A DNA stretch of 11,657 nt from Pseudomonadota bacterium (GTDB lineage Bacteria > Pseudomonadota > Alphaproteobacteria > Rhizobiales > Devosiaceae): assembly GCA_023433985.1 (NCBI GenBank), contig JAEYTN010000061.1, forward strand, positions 1-11,657. Reading direction: 5' to 3'. The position numbers were made by a program, and so were the translations under genes. Positions 1-7,502 of this stretch are shown here, one piece after another (position 1 is the first letter of the stretch; the number at the start of each line of letters is the position of its first letter). The notes beneath the pieces were generated by a model. It made no database searches. It worked only from the letters and a program-made list of their open reading frames with translations, and had not been told where the DNA came from.

Positions 1-436
1 CCTGCTGGAACAGGTCGAAGACGTGATCGTCGGGATTGTCGCGCGCGGCGCCGATTTCCTGGACGATCACCTGCTGCTCGCGGTCGAGTTCGTCCTGCTC
101 GAACTGCGAATTCTGCAGGATGTCGGAAAGGATGTCGGCGGCCAGCACCACGTCTTCCTTGAGGACGCGGGCGAAGTAGCCGGTGTGCTCGACGGAGGTG
201 GCGGCGTTGAGGTCGCCGCCGACATTCTCGATGGTGGAGGCGATCTCGAGCGCGTCGCGGCTGCGGGTGCCCTTGAAGGCCATGTGCTCGAGCATGTGCG
301 AGATGCCGTGCTCGGCCTCGGTTTCGCTGCGCGAGCCGGCCTTGACCCAGATGCCGAGCGAGGCGCTTTCGAGATGGGGCATATCGTCAGTGAGTACGGT
401 CATGCCGTTGTCGAGCGTAGTACTCCTGACCGTCAC
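1..436 (-). CDS. M16 family zinc peptidase (processing-peptidase-like), 5' part only
   Basis: This is the N-terminal 145 residues of an M16 (pitrilysin / mitochondrial-processing-peptidase-like) metallopeptidase; the rest lies beyond position 1. The inverted zinc motif HxxEH is at residues 47-51 (H-M-L-E-H), with a further Glu 76 residues on (E127, in VQEIGAARDNPDD), as expected for the third zinc ligand. The catalytic Glu is E50, so this half looks active rather than the inactive partner type. No signal peptide is visible, so it is probably cytoplasmic. I place the start at a GTG at 436 because a strong GGAGGAG ribosome binding site (442-448) lies 5 nt upstream. The start overlaps the thrC stop in a GTGA arrangement, which suggests translational coupling to threonine synthase. 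Physiological substrates of bacterial members are mostly unknown. The family call is firm; the specific role is open. Confidence 0.92.
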   Translation of the reverse strand, partial: MTVRSTTLDNGMTVLTDDMPHLESASLGIWVKAGSRSETEAEHGISHMLEHMAFKGTRSRDALEIASTIENVGGDLNAATSVEHTGYFARVLKEDVVLAADILSDILQNSQFEQDELDREQQVIVQEIGAARDNPDDHVFDLFQQ

Positions 437-1839
437 TTCAGCTCCTCCGGCGCATGGGTCCGCGCCATGATGAAGTTCTCGACTTCACCCTGGTTGTTGT
501 CGAGGACCGTGAAACGCTCGGTCCTGTCGTAGAGATCAGACAACCATGGGGGCAGCGAGGGTTCAATGCCCGAGGCGGCGAGCACGGCCGCGGGGAACTT
601 GGCCGGGTGCGCCGTGGCGAGGGTGACCACCGGGGCGGTGCCGCCGGTGAGCGTGCGGGCGACGTTGACGCCGACCGCCGTGTGCGGATCGAGCAGGTAG
701 CCCGAGGCCTTGTGGATGGTCGAGATGGTGAAGCTGGTCTCCGCCTCGCCGGTGCGGCCGGCGGTGAACTGGCGGCGGATCGCCTCGAGCCCCTCATGCG
801 GGATGGAGAAGCTGCCGGACTGGCGGAGGCTCGACATCATGGAAACGACGGCCTCGGCGTTGCGGCCGACCGACTCGAACAGGAGGCGCTCGAAGTTCGA
901 GCTGACCTGGATATCCATGGACGGGCTCATCGTCGGGTTGACGCCGGTGACCTCATAGCGGCCGGTTTCCAGCGTGCGGGCGAGGATATCGTTGGCGTTG
1001 GTGGCGATGGCGAGGGTGCGGATGGGCAGCCCCATCCTGGCGGCGCAGTAGCCGGCGAAGATATCGCCGAAATTGCCGGTGGGGACGGCGAAGATCACTT
1101 CGCGATGCGGCGCGCCGAGGGCGGCGGCGGCGGTGAAGTAGTAGACGATCTGCGCGACGATGCGGCCCCAGTTGATGGAGTTGACGCCGGAGAGCTTCAC
1201 CTCGTGGCGGAAGCGCTGGTTGGCGAACAGTCCCTTCACGATGTCCTGGCAATCATCGAAGGTGCCGCGCAGCGCGATGTTGTGGACGTTGTCGTCGAGC
1301 ACCGTCGTCATCTGCCGGCGCTGCACCTCGGAGGTGCGGCCCTCGGGGTGGAGGATGAAGATGTCGATGGAGGGGCGGCCGCGGAAGGCCTCGATCGCAG
1401 CCGAGCCGGTATCGCCGGAGGTGGCGCCGACGATGGTGGCGCGGGTGCCGCGGCGCGCCAGGATCAGGTCCATGACGCGGGCCAGGAACTGCATCGCCAC
1501 GTCCTTGAAGGCGAGCGTGGGGCCGTGGAACAGCTCGAGCACGAAGTGGCCGGGCTCGAGCTCGACCAGCGGGGTCACCGAAGGATGGCGGAAGGTGGCG
1601 TAGGCCTCGTCGATGATCTGCCGCAGATCGGCATCGGCGATCTCGCCGCCGGTGAAGCGGCGGATGATGTCGAAGGCGACTTCGGCATAGGGACGGTTGG
1701 CGTAGGCAGCGATCTCGTCGCGGCTGATCTGCGGCCAGTTCTGGGGCACGTAGAGGCCGCCGTCGCTCGCGAGGCCGGTGAGGACTGCGTCGGAAAAGCC
1801 AAGCACGGCCGCCCCGCCGCGCGTCGATACGAACTGCAT
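433..1839 (-). CDS. thrC: Threonine synthase
   Basis: This PLP enzyme converts O-phospho-L-homoserine to L-threonine and phosphate, the last step of threonine synthesis, in the cytoplasm. The 468-residue protein opens with the typical N-terminal segment MQFVSTRGG...DGGLYVP. The PLP-binding lysine is K112 in the motif FHGPTLAFKD, and a SGDTGSAA phosphate-binding loop and a PTGNFGD segment follow. Length fits the class of the longer bacterial/fungal ThrC. The frame is open for 115 codons upstream, but that stretch lies over the surf1 3' end and is Arg/Pro-rich shadow sequence, so I start at ATG 1839. The ribosome binding site is poor: a GGGG run about 14 nt upstream forms a small GGGG-TAT-CCCC hairpin. 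A weak promoter candidate (TTGCGG, 17 nt, TACGTT on the minus strand, 1906-1934) lies in the 98-bp gap after surf1. Its neighbours are oxidase assembly genes, so the link is probably positional rather than functional. Confidence 0.96.
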   Translation of the reverse strand: MQFVSTRGGAAVLGFSDAVLTGLASDGGLYVPQNWPQISRDEIAAYANRPYAEVAFDIIRRFTGGEIADADLRQIIDEAYATFRHPSVTPLVELEPGHFVLELFHGPTLAFKDVAMQFLARVMDLILARRGTRATIVGATSGDTGSAAIEAFRGRPSIDIFILHPEGRTSEVQRRQMTTVLDDNVHNIALRGTFDDCQDIVKGLFANQRFRHEVKLSGVNSINWGRIVAQIVYYFTAAAALGAPHREVIFAVPTGNFGDIFAGYCAARMGLPIRTLAIATNANDILARTLETGRYEVTGVNPTMSPSMDIQVSSNFERLLFESVGRNAEAVVSMMSSLRQSGSFSIPHEGLEAIRRQFTAGRTGEAETSFTISTIHKASGYLLDPHTAVGVNVARTLTGGTAPVVTLATAHPAKFPAAVLAASGIEPSLPPWLSDLYDRTERFTVLDNNQGEVENFIMARTHAPEELK

Positions 1840-1937
1840 ATTGAGGGGGATACCCCGTGCTGATTTTCCGCGCCTGCTGCACGCGGCTGGTTCTGGGTTG
1901 AGCGCAACGTAGTGAAACGGCGCCCAATCCGCAAGTT

Positions 1938-2711
1938 TCAGGCTTTGGGTGACGGCGGGGTCGCCTGGCGACGGACCCAGAAGAACAGGAGGAACGGGAC
2001 CAGCAGGGCGAAGCCGTACCACGTGATGGCGTAGCCCAGGTGGTTGTTGGGGAACTCGACCACCGTTTCGCCACCCTGCGGCAGGGCGCCGGGCGGGCCG
2101 GCGGGGAGGTCGATGTAGACGGGAGCGACGGGCTGTGGCAGGTCGCCGACCATGGTCGCGAGACGGGCGGGCGCGCGGATCCACTCGATGCGGCGCGCCA
2201 GATCGGGCGCGGGGGTGAAGCTGCTCGCCGCCTCGGCGTTGCGGACGACGCCGGCGATCGAGACGAGGCCGGTTTCGAGCGGGCCGCCGGCGGCGAAGGC
2301 GCTGCCCGAGGCCTCTGGGACGTAGCCGCGGTTGACGAAGACGGTGCCGCCAGTGGCGAGCGTGAAGGGCGTCATCACCCAGTAGCCGGGGCCGGAATAC
2401 TGGCCCCTGGCGTTGCCGAGGCTGGTGAAGACGAGGACGGTGCCCGCGGGTTGCCAGGTGCCGGTGAGGCTGACGGGGCGGTAATCGTAGCCCTCGGCTT
2501 CGAGCACCTTCCAGTCGGAGGCGGGCGGGAAGGGCTTGGCCGGCTCGCTGGAGCGGGCGCCGACATTGGCGATCAGCTGCTCCTTCTCGTTGAGCCGCTC
2601 GACCTGCCAGGTGCCCAGCGCAATGAAGAGCGCCATCAGCGCCAGCATGAAGACGAGGAAGCCCCAGAAGCGGAGGCCGCGCACCGGCGTTTCAGCGGGG
2701 AGCTCAGCCAT
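1938..2711 (-). CDS. SURF1 family cytochrome c oxidase assembly protein
   Basis: SURF1 proteins help insert heme a into subunit I of aa3 oxidase; in Paracoccus denitrificans the homologue Surf1c is linked to the cta genes. The 257-residue protein shows the family layout. A membrane helix at about residues 14-32 runs into the signature G33-T-W-Q36 followed by VERLNEK. A large periplasmic domain comes next, with GYDYRPVSLTG and a VFVNRGYVP motif. A C-terminal helix carries NNHLGYAITWYG, then LLVPFLLFFWV. The ATG start at 2711 overlaps the DUF983 stop by 8 bp (start inside GATGGCTGA), so the two genes are translationally coupled. Transcription follows the cta genes. Function is well supported by family and context; the symbol is left empty because naming varies between species. 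Confidence 0.95.
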   Translation of the reverse strand: MAELPAETPVRGLRFWGFLVFMLALMALFIALGTWQVERLNEKEQLIANVGARSSEPAKPFPPASDWKVLEAEGYDYRPVSLTGTWQPAGTVLVFTSLGNARGQYSGPGYWVMTPFTLATGGTVFVNRGYVPEASGSAFAAGGPLETGLVSIAGVVRNAEAASSFTPAPDLARRIEWIRAPARLATMVGDLPQPVAPVYIDLPAGPPGALPQGGETVVEFPNNHLGYAITWYGFALLVPFLLFFWVRRQATPPSPKA

Positions 2712-3075
2712 CGAGGCGGCCCTCGCCGGCGCGGTTGTGGAACTGCAGTGCGACCATGGTGGATTTGAGCGGATGCATCAGGGCGAGCGAAAGGATCACC
2801 ACGCCGGGGAGCCAGAGCAGGAGGTGCACGAATGGGGGCGGATGGAACAGGCCCTCGACCACAGCGGCGGCGCCGACGATGACGAAGCCCACGATAAGGA
2901 TGATGAACACCGCCGGCCCCTCCGTTTCACGCGCCCAGGTCAGGTCCAGGCCGCAGCTTTCGCAGCGGGTGACGGTCTTGAGGAAGCCGGCGAACAGCGG
3001 GCCTTCGCCGCAGCGGGGGCAGCGGCAGGCGAGCCCGGTGGCGAAAGGGGACGGCAGGCGCTCGGGGGTGGTCAT
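2704..3075 (-). CDS. DUF983 zinc-ribbon membrane protein
   Basis: This is a 123-residue protein of the DUF983 family. Two CxxC pairs near the N-terminus (C19-P-R-C22-G and C38-E-S-C41-G) form a probable zinc ribbon. Two hydrophobic helices follow, at roughly residues 55-77 and 82-105, with PLKSTMVALQF after the second. DUF983 genes commonly sit between the subunit III gene and SURF1 in Hyphomicrobiales oxidase clusters, as here, so an assembly role is plausible but unproven. The frame is open 17 codons further upstream, but ATG 3075 gives the usual family start (MTTPERLPSPF). No ribosome binding site is visible before this ATG: the preceding 20 nt on the minus strand are mostly C and A with a CTAAAC. 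Translation may be leaderless or weak. The gene overlaps surf1 by 8 bp. Confidence 0.9.
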   Translation of the reverse strand: MTTPERLPSPFATGLACRCPRCGEGPLFAGFLKTVTRCESCGLDLTWARETEGPAVFIILIVGFVIVGAAAVVEGLFHPPPFVHLLLWLPGVVILSLALMHPLKSTMVALQFHNRAGEGRLDG

Positions 3076-3118
3076 GGGCGGGGGTTTAGCACATCGAGGG
3101 GGAGCGTGGTGAACTCGG

Positions 3119-3150
3119 AAAGACAAAGGGCGCAGCTGGCGCCGCGCCCT
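3119..3150 (-). terminator. Terminator-like hairpin after ctaE
   Basis: On the minus strand the arms AGGGCGC and GCGCCCT (3150-3144 and 3133-3127) pair perfectly over 7 bp, with a 10-nt loop containing GGCGCC. They are followed by the imperfect T tract TTGTCTTT. The hairpin starts 28 bp after the ctaE stop and lies ahead of DUF983. It could end or thin out the cta transcript. The interrupted T tract means readthrough is likely. Confidence 0.6.
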
Positions 3151-3177
3151 CGTGGCAGTTTCTGTCCTTCGGCCCGA

Positions 3178-4014
3178 TCAGTGGGCCAACTCGACGCCCC
3201 AGCTGCCCCAGACGTAGATCGAGGCGAAGAGGAAGAGCCAGACCACGTCGACGAAGTGCCAGTACCAGGCGGCGAACTCGAACCCGAGGTGGTGTTCCGG
3301 GGTAAAGCTGTCGCGCATGGCGCGCACCAGGCAGACGATCAGGAAGATCGTGCCGATGAGCACGTGGAAACCGTGGAAGCCGGTCGCCATGAAGAAGGTC
3401 GCGCCGTAGAGGTTGCCCGAATACTGGAAGCCGGCCTCGGCGTACTCGATCACCTGGCAGATGGTGAAGAGGATGCCCAGCGCCACGGTGATCGCCAGAC
3501 CCCAGACGAGGCCGCGCTTGTCCTTATGGAGCAGCGCGTGGTGCGCCCAGGTGACGGTGGTGCCCGAGGTCAGCAGCACCAGAGTGTTGAACAGCGGCAG
3601 GTGGAAGGGGTTGAACAGCTCGACGCCAGTCGGCGGCCAATGGCCGCCGAAGGCGGCGACGCGCGCATACTGGTCGGCCGCATCGAAGGCGAAGAAGCCT
3701 TCGAAATAGGCCCAGAACCACGCCACGAAGAACATCACCTCGGAGGCGATGAACAGCAGCATGCCGTAACGCAGGTGGATCATCACCACCGGGGTGTGCT
3801 CGCCGGCCTTGCCCTCGCGGATGACGTCGTGCCACCACGCGTACATGGTGTAGAGGATGCCGACGAAGCCGATCAGCATGATCCAGATCGGGGCGATCTC
3901 GTGGAACCACAGCACCGCGCCCAGGGCGGTGACGAACAGCGACACCGAGCCGACGATGGGCCAGGGGCTGGGCTCAACCATGTGGTAGTCGTGATGCTTG
4001 GCATGTGCAGCCAT
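3178..4014 (-). CDS. ctaE: Cytochrome c oxidase subunit III
   Basis: This is subunit III of the aa3-type cytochrome c oxidase, an inner-membrane protein without redox centres that stabilises the catalytic core and proton uptake. The 278-residue protein has the seven-helix hydrophobic pattern of the family. Family blocks visible include HDVIREGKAGEHTP, the ASEVMFF segment with its conserved buried Glu, ATGFHGFHVLIGT and the C-terminal HFVDVVWLFLFASIYVWGS. ATG 4014 is preferred over an in-frame ATG 28 codons upstream. That upstream stretch lies inside ctaG, and a GAGGGA ribosome binding site sits about 8 nt before 4014. The ctaG stop is only 1 bp upstream, so the genes are co-translated. The 102-bp gap downstream holds a terminator-like hairpin. 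Confidence 0.98.
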   Translation of the reverse strand: MAAHAKHHDYHMVEPSPWPIVGSVSLFVTALGAVLWFHEIAPIWIMLIGFVGILYTMYAWWHDVIREGKAGEHTPVVMIHLRYGMLLFIASEVMFFVAWFWAYFEGFFAFDAADQYARVAAFGGHWPPTGVELFNPFHLPLFNTLVLLTSGTTVTWAHHALLHKDKRGLVWGLAITVALGILFTICQVIEYAEAGFQYSGNLYGATFFMATGFHGFHVLIGTIFLIVCLVRAMRDSFTPEHHLGFEFAAWYWHFVDVVWLFLFASIYVWGSWGVELAH

Positions 4015-4015
4015 G

Positions 4016-4582
4016 TCAGCTTCCCTCGCTCGGAACGGCATAGAATGTGTAGGACAGGGTGATATCTCGAACCGGGTCGAGATTGCGATCGTTCGCAATA
4101 TCGGGGTCGACGAAGAAGGTGACGGGCATCTCCACCGTCTCGCCCGGCTGCAGCGTCTGCTCGGTGAAGCAGAAGCACTCGATCTTGTTGAAGTAGAGCC
4201 CGGTGGTTTCGGGCGTCACGTTGAACACCGCCTGGCCGGTGACGGCCTTGTCGGAGGCGTTGTGCGCGGTAAAGACGATGGTCTCCACGCTACCGATCTT
4301 GTCGGTGACGGGCCTTGCCGGCGTGACCTTCCACGGCAGCGTGCTGTCGACGTTGGAATCGAAGCGCACCGTCAATTCGCGGTCGATGATGCCCTTGACG
4401 TTGCCCGAGGAGACCTGGGTCGTGCCGTCGAGGCCGGTGACCCGGCAGAGCAGGTTGTAAAGCGGCACGGCGGCATAGGCGGCGCCAACCATCAGCACCA
4501 CGAAGCCGGCGCAGTAGACGGCGATGCGCTTGTTGCGGCGCTGGCGCTGCTCGTCGGAGAGGTGGAGGGTCGCGTCGGTCAT
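4016..4582 (-). CDS. ctaG: Cytochrome c oxidase assembly protein CtaG (Cox11 family copper chaperone)
   Basis: CtaG/Cox11 delivers copper to the CuB site of subunit I on the periplasmic side of the membrane. The 188-residue protein has an N-terminal basic cytoplasmic stretch, one membrane helix at about residues 20-40, then a periplasmic beta domain. The conserved copper-related cysteines are present: C46 just after the helix (YNLLCRVTG) and the C136-F-C138-F motif in KIECFCFTEQ. It ends in the family-typical DITLSYTFY segment. The start ATG at 4582 has no clear ribosome binding site. It lies 3 bp after the stop of the small CoxF-like gene, so translation is probably coupled. This belongs to the Cox11 family, not the unrelated Bacillus CtaG. 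Confidence 0.97.
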   Translation of the reverse strand: MTDATLHLSDEQRQRRNKRIAVYCAGFVVLMVGAAYAAVPLYNLLCRVTGLDGTTQVSSGNVKGIIDRELTVRFDSNVDSTLPWKVTPARPVTDKIGSVETIVFTAHNASDKAVTGQAVFNVTPETTGLYFNKIECFCFTEQTLQPGETVEMPVTFFVDPDIANDRNLDPVRDITLSYTFYAVPSEGS

Positions 4583-4585
4583 GGC

Positions 4586-4747
4586 TTAAAGCGGCCGGTC
4601 GAACAGGGCCGGCCCGAACTTGGTGAGCGTCAGCACGTAGAAGATCAGCACGAAGGCGGCCAGCGCCAGGGCGAGCGCGATCGAGCGACGGCGCCGGCGG
4701 GCGATGAACTCCGCATCCTTGTCGTCGGGCTTGGTGGGCTCGGTCAT
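4586..4747 (-). CDS. Small CoxF-like single-helix membrane protein
   Basis: This is a 53-residue ORF. An acidic N-terminus ([14 protein letters not shown]) and an RRRRR patch (residues 17-21) are followed by one membrane helix (residues about 23-41) and the C-terminal segment LTKFGPALFDRPL. Small proteins of this kind, sometimes called CoxF, sit between the heme O synthase and Cox11 genes in rhizobial oxidase operons; I assign it mainly by position and shape. The function is not established, though an assembly or accessory role is likely. The positive patch before the helix predicts the N-terminus inside the cell. The start ATG 4747 shares one base with the ctaB stop (TGATG), and ctaG starts 3 bp after its stop, so it is held tightly within the operon. 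It may be missed by gene finders because of its size. Confidence 0.82.
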   Translation of the reverse strand: MTEPTKPDDKDAEFIARRRRRSIALALALAAFVLIFYVLTLTKFGPALFDRPL

Positions 4748-5676
4748 CACAGCCATCCCAGCATATCCGCAACGCGATCGGTGATGAGCGCAAGGAAGAT
4801 GACGAACAGGTAGCTCAGCGAATAGGTGAAGAGCGTGCGGCCGGCCTTGCGCATGGCCTTGCCGTCCGTGGTGCGGAACAGCTTCCAGGCGAGCCAGAGG
4901 AAGCCGAGGCCGGTGGCGACCGCAGCCACCATGTAGAGCGGCCCCATGAAGCCGATGAAGCCCGGGATCAGCGTGGTGGCAACGAGCAGCACCGAATAGA
5001 GCAGGATCTGCAGCTTGGTGGCGCGCTCGCCGGCGACGTTGGGCAGCATGGGGACGTTGGCCGCGCCGTAGTCGCCCTGCTTGTAGAGCGCCAGCGCCCA
5101 GAAATGCGGCGGCGTCCAGAGGAAGATGATGAGGAAGAGCAGGCAGCTCTCGAGGCTGACCGTGCCGGTGACCGCGGCCCAGCCGACCATGGGCGGGAAG
5201 GCGCCGGCAGCGCCGCCGATAACGATGTTCTGCGGCGTCGAGCGCTTCAGCCACATCGTGTAGATCACGGCGTAAAAGAAGATGGTGAAGGCGAGGAGCC
5301 CAGCGGCCAGCCAGTTGGTGGCGAGCCCGAGCAGCACGACCGAGAATGCGGAGAGGATGAGGCCCAGCGCCAGCGCGTGGTCGCGCTCCATCCGGCCGGC
5401 CGGGATCGGCCGGTTGGCGGTGCGGCTCATGATGGCGTCGATATCGGCGTCGTACCACATGTTGAGGGCCCCGGAGCCCCCTGCCCCGACGGCGATGCAG
5501 ATGATGGCGATGGCGCCCAGCACCGGGTTGATACCGCCCGGCGCCAGCAGCAAGCCGATGAAGGCGGTGAAGACCACGAGCGACATCACCCGCGGCTTCA
5601 GCAGCGCGAGGTAGTCCTCTACCCGCGCGCCGCCGGCCGGCGCCGTGACATCCCTGGAGTGCTCAACATAAGCCAA
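4747..5676 (-). CDS. ctaB: Protoheme IX farnesyltransferase (heme O synthase)
   Basis: CtaB attaches a farnesyl group to protoheme to make heme O, the precursor of the heme A used by the oxidase. It is a polytopic inner-membrane enzyme of the UbiA prenyltransferase superfamily. The 309-residue product carries the prenyl-diphosphate motif N72-MWY-D76-ADI-D80 followed by [14 protein letters not shown] second conserved region contains [17 protein letters not shown], then [12 protein letters not shown]. About nine hydrophobic helices are apparent. The frame stays open up to 5832, inside ctaD, and no ATG fits. I propose the TTG at 5676 (TTG GCT TAT GTT, giving MAYVEHSRD), with AAAGG about 10 nt upstream. 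The start is less certain than the gene. A perfect inverted repeat lies between it and ctaD. Confidence 0.96.
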   Translation of the reverse strand: MAYVEHSRDVTAPAGGARVEDYLALLKPRVMSLVVFTAFIGLLLAPGGINPVLGAIAIICIAVGAGGSGALNMWYDADIDAIMSRTANRPIPAGRMERDHALALGLILSAFSVVLLGLATNWLAAGLLAFTIFFYAVIYTMWLKRSTPQNIVIGGAAGAFPPMVGWAAVTGTVSLESCLLFLIIFLWTPPHFWALALYKQGDYGAANVPMLPNVAGERATKLQILLYSVLLVATTLIPGFIGFMGPLYMVAAVATGLGFLWLAWKLFRTTDGKAMRKAGRTLFTYSLSYLFVIFLALITDRVADMLGWL

Positions 5677-5696
5677 TTTTCGGTTGCCTTTGGTCT

Positions 5697-5718
5697 CGCG
5701 GGGCCCGAGGGCCCCGCG
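5697..5718. repeat. Perfect 10-bp inverted repeat between ctaD and ctaB
   Basis: The arms CGCGGGGCCC (5697-5706) and GGGCCCCGCG (5709-5718) are exactly complementary with a 2-nt centre. They lie in the 53-bp gap between the ctaD stop and the ctaB start. In the minus-strand transcript this forms a very GC-rich hairpin beginning 11 bp after the ctaD stop. No T tract follows, so it is not a classical terminator. A role in mRNA stability, pausing or Rho-linked attenuation is inferred. Confidence 0.75.
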
Positions 5719-5729
5719 CTCAGTCCTTG

Positions 5730-7424
5730 TTAGTGGTTCGCGTCGCTGGAGATGCGCGGCAGCGTCGAGAACTGGTGGAACGGCGGCGGCGAGGTCAGCG
5801 TCCACTCCAGCGTCGTGGCGCCTTCGCCCCACGGGTTGGCGGCGGCCGGACGCTTCTTACGGGCGGCCTCGAACAGCGTGTAGAGGAACACCAGCAGGCC
5901 GACGAACGTGATGTAGTAGCCGATCGACGAGACCATGTTCCACAGCGCGTAGGCATCGGGATAGTCGACATAGCGGCGCGGCATGCCGGCGAGCCCGAGG
6001 AAGTGCTGCGGGAAGAAGATCAGGTTCACGCCCACGAAGGTGATCCAGAAATGGGCGTTGGCGAGCTTCTCGTTGTACATGATGCCGAACATCTTGGGGT
6101 ACCAGTAGTACCAGCCCGCGAAGATCGAGAACACGGCGCCCAGCGACAGCACGTAGTGGAAGTGAGCAACCACGTAGTAGGTGTCGTGGAGCGCACGGTC
6201 GGCGCCGGCATTGGCGAGCACCACACCCGTCACACCGCCAACGGTGAACAGGAAGATGAAGCCGATTGCCCACAGCATCGGGGTACGGAAGGTGATCGAG
6301 CCGCCCCACATGGTGGCGATCCAGCTGAACACCTTCACGCCCGTGGGCACCGCGATGACCATGGTGGCGGCCACGAAGTAGCGCTGCACGTCGAGCGACA
6401 TGCCGACGGTGTACATGTGGTGAGCCCACACGATGAAGCCGACGGCGCCGATGGCGACCATGGCGTAGACCATCGCCAGGTAGCCGAAGATCGGCTTGCG
6501 CGAGAAGGTCGACACGATGTGGCTAACCATGCCGAAGCCCGGCAGGATCATGATGTACACTTCGGGGTGGCCGAAGAACCAGAACAGGTGCTGGAACAGG
6601 ATCGGGTCACCGCCACCTTCGGAGGCGAAGAAGGTGGTGCCGAAGTTGCGATCCGTCAGCAGCATGGTGATGGCGCCAGCGAGGACGGGCAGCGACAGCA
6701 GCAGAAGGAAGGCCGTCACCAGAACCGACCAGGCGAAGAGCGGCATCTTGTGCAGCGTCATGCCCGGGGCGCGCATGTTGAAGATGGTGGTGATCAGGTT
6801 GATCGAACCCATGATCGAGCTCGCGCCGGCGATGTGGAGCGAGAAGATCGCGAAGTCCATCGCGGGGCCCGGATGGCCGGAGGTGGAGAGCGGCGGGTAA
6901 GCCGTCCAGCCGCCGCCGAAGCCCATGGCGCCCGCCGGACCCTCGAAGAAGAGCGAGAGGATCAGCAGCGCGAAGGCGAAGGGGAGCAGCCAGAACGCAA
7001 TGTTGTTGATGCGCGGGAAGGCCGTATCCGGCGCGCCGATCATCAGCGGGGCGAAGTAGTTGGCGAAGCCGCCCATGGTGGCGGGCATGACCACGAAGAA
7101 CACCATGATCAGCGCGTGGGCCGTGGTGAACACGTTGTACATGTGCTTTCCGGCATCGAGCGCGGAGTCGCCCTCGAGGCCGTAGACCATGGCCGCGAGG
7201 CCGTGGAAGTACTGAATGCCCGGCTCCATCAGTTCCAGGCGCATGGCGCCCGAGAGCAGCGCGCCGATCACGCCGGCGATGATGGAGAACACCAGGTACA
7301 TGATCCCGATGTCTTTGTGGTTGGTGGAATAGACGTAACGCCGCCAGCCGGTGATGTGGCCGTGATCATGCGCCTCAGCGTGCGCATGCCCCCCGTGGGC
7401 TTCCAGTGCGTGAGTATCGGCCAT
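5730..7424 (-). CDS. ctaD: Cytochrome c oxidase subunit I (aa3 type)
   Basis: This is the catalytic subunit of the aa3 oxidase, which reduces O2 to water and pumps protons across the inner membrane. The 564-residue protein is full length with the usual twelve-helix pattern. Ligands can be placed: heme a at H103 and H423, heme a3 at H421, and CuB at H286, H335 and H336. Y290 is in the GHPEVY motif and would cross-link to H286. The D-channel residues D133 and E288 and the K-channel K364 (PTGVKVFSW) are present, so this is a canonical A1-type pump. The N-terminus is unusual: seven His in the first 23 residues, before the conserved [16 protein letters not shown]. The ATG at 7424 has a GAGGA ribosome binding site about 11 nt upstream. 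The gene lies 78 bp after ctaC. Confidence 0.99.
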   Translation of the reverse strand: MADTHALEAHGGHAHAEAHDHGHITGWRRYVYSTNHKDIGIMYLVFSIIAGVIGALLSGAMRLELMEPGIQYFHGLAAMVYGLEGDSALDAGKHMYNVFTTAHALIMVFFVVMPATMGGFANYFAPLMIGAPDTAFPRINNIAFWLLPFAFALLILSLFFEGPAGAMGFGGGWTAYPPLSTSGHPGPAMDFAIFSLHIAGASSIMGSINLITTIFNMRAPGMTLHKMPLFAWSVLVTAFLLLLSLPVLAGAITMLLTDRNFGTTFFASEGGGDPILFQHLFWFFGHPEVYIMILPGFGMVSHIVSTFSRKPIFGYLAMVYAMVAIGAVGFIVWAHHMYTVGMSLDVQRYFVAATMVIAVPTGVKVFSWIATMWGGSITFRTPMLWAIGFIFLFTVGGVTGVVLANAGADRALHDTYYVVAHFHYVLSLGAVFSIFAGWYYWYPKMFGIMYNEKLANAHFWITFVGVNLIFFPQHFLGLAGMPRRYVDYPDAYALWNMVSSIGYYITFVGLLVFLYTLFEAARKKRPAAANPWGEGATTLEWTLTSPPPFHQFSTLPRISSDANH

Positions 7425-7502
7425 TTTGCGACGTATCCTCTTATTCTAGTCGGTTGGCTTGCGGCGGGGCCTGCGCCCTGCGCTTCCTTGGTTCGTTTCT
7501 TA

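Noticed and set aside
454..1863. 469-codon plus-strand frame antisense to thrC
   Set aside because: It is an antisense shadow with Gly/Ala/Asp-rich composition; thrC on the other strand has a clear PLP motif.
1840..2184. 115-codon N-terminal extension of thrC
   Set aside because: The extension overlaps the end of surf1 and is Arg/Pro-rich. The family N-terminus begins exactly at ATG 1839.
2536..4062. 508-codon plus-strand frame across surf1, DUF983 and ctaE
   Set aside because: It is an antisense shadow of three well-supported genes, with a repetitive charged product and no start signal.
5677..5832. Upstream extension of ctaB to an ATG at 5832
   Set aside because: It lies inside the 3' end of ctaD and would read through the inverted repeat. 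The TTG at 5676 gives a normal-length protein.
7425..7502. TAGAAT -10-like element in the ctaC-ctaD gap
   Set aside because: No -35 hexamer lies at the right distance, and ctaD is expected to be transcribed from ctaC. It is more likely part of the AT-rich ribosome-binding leader.
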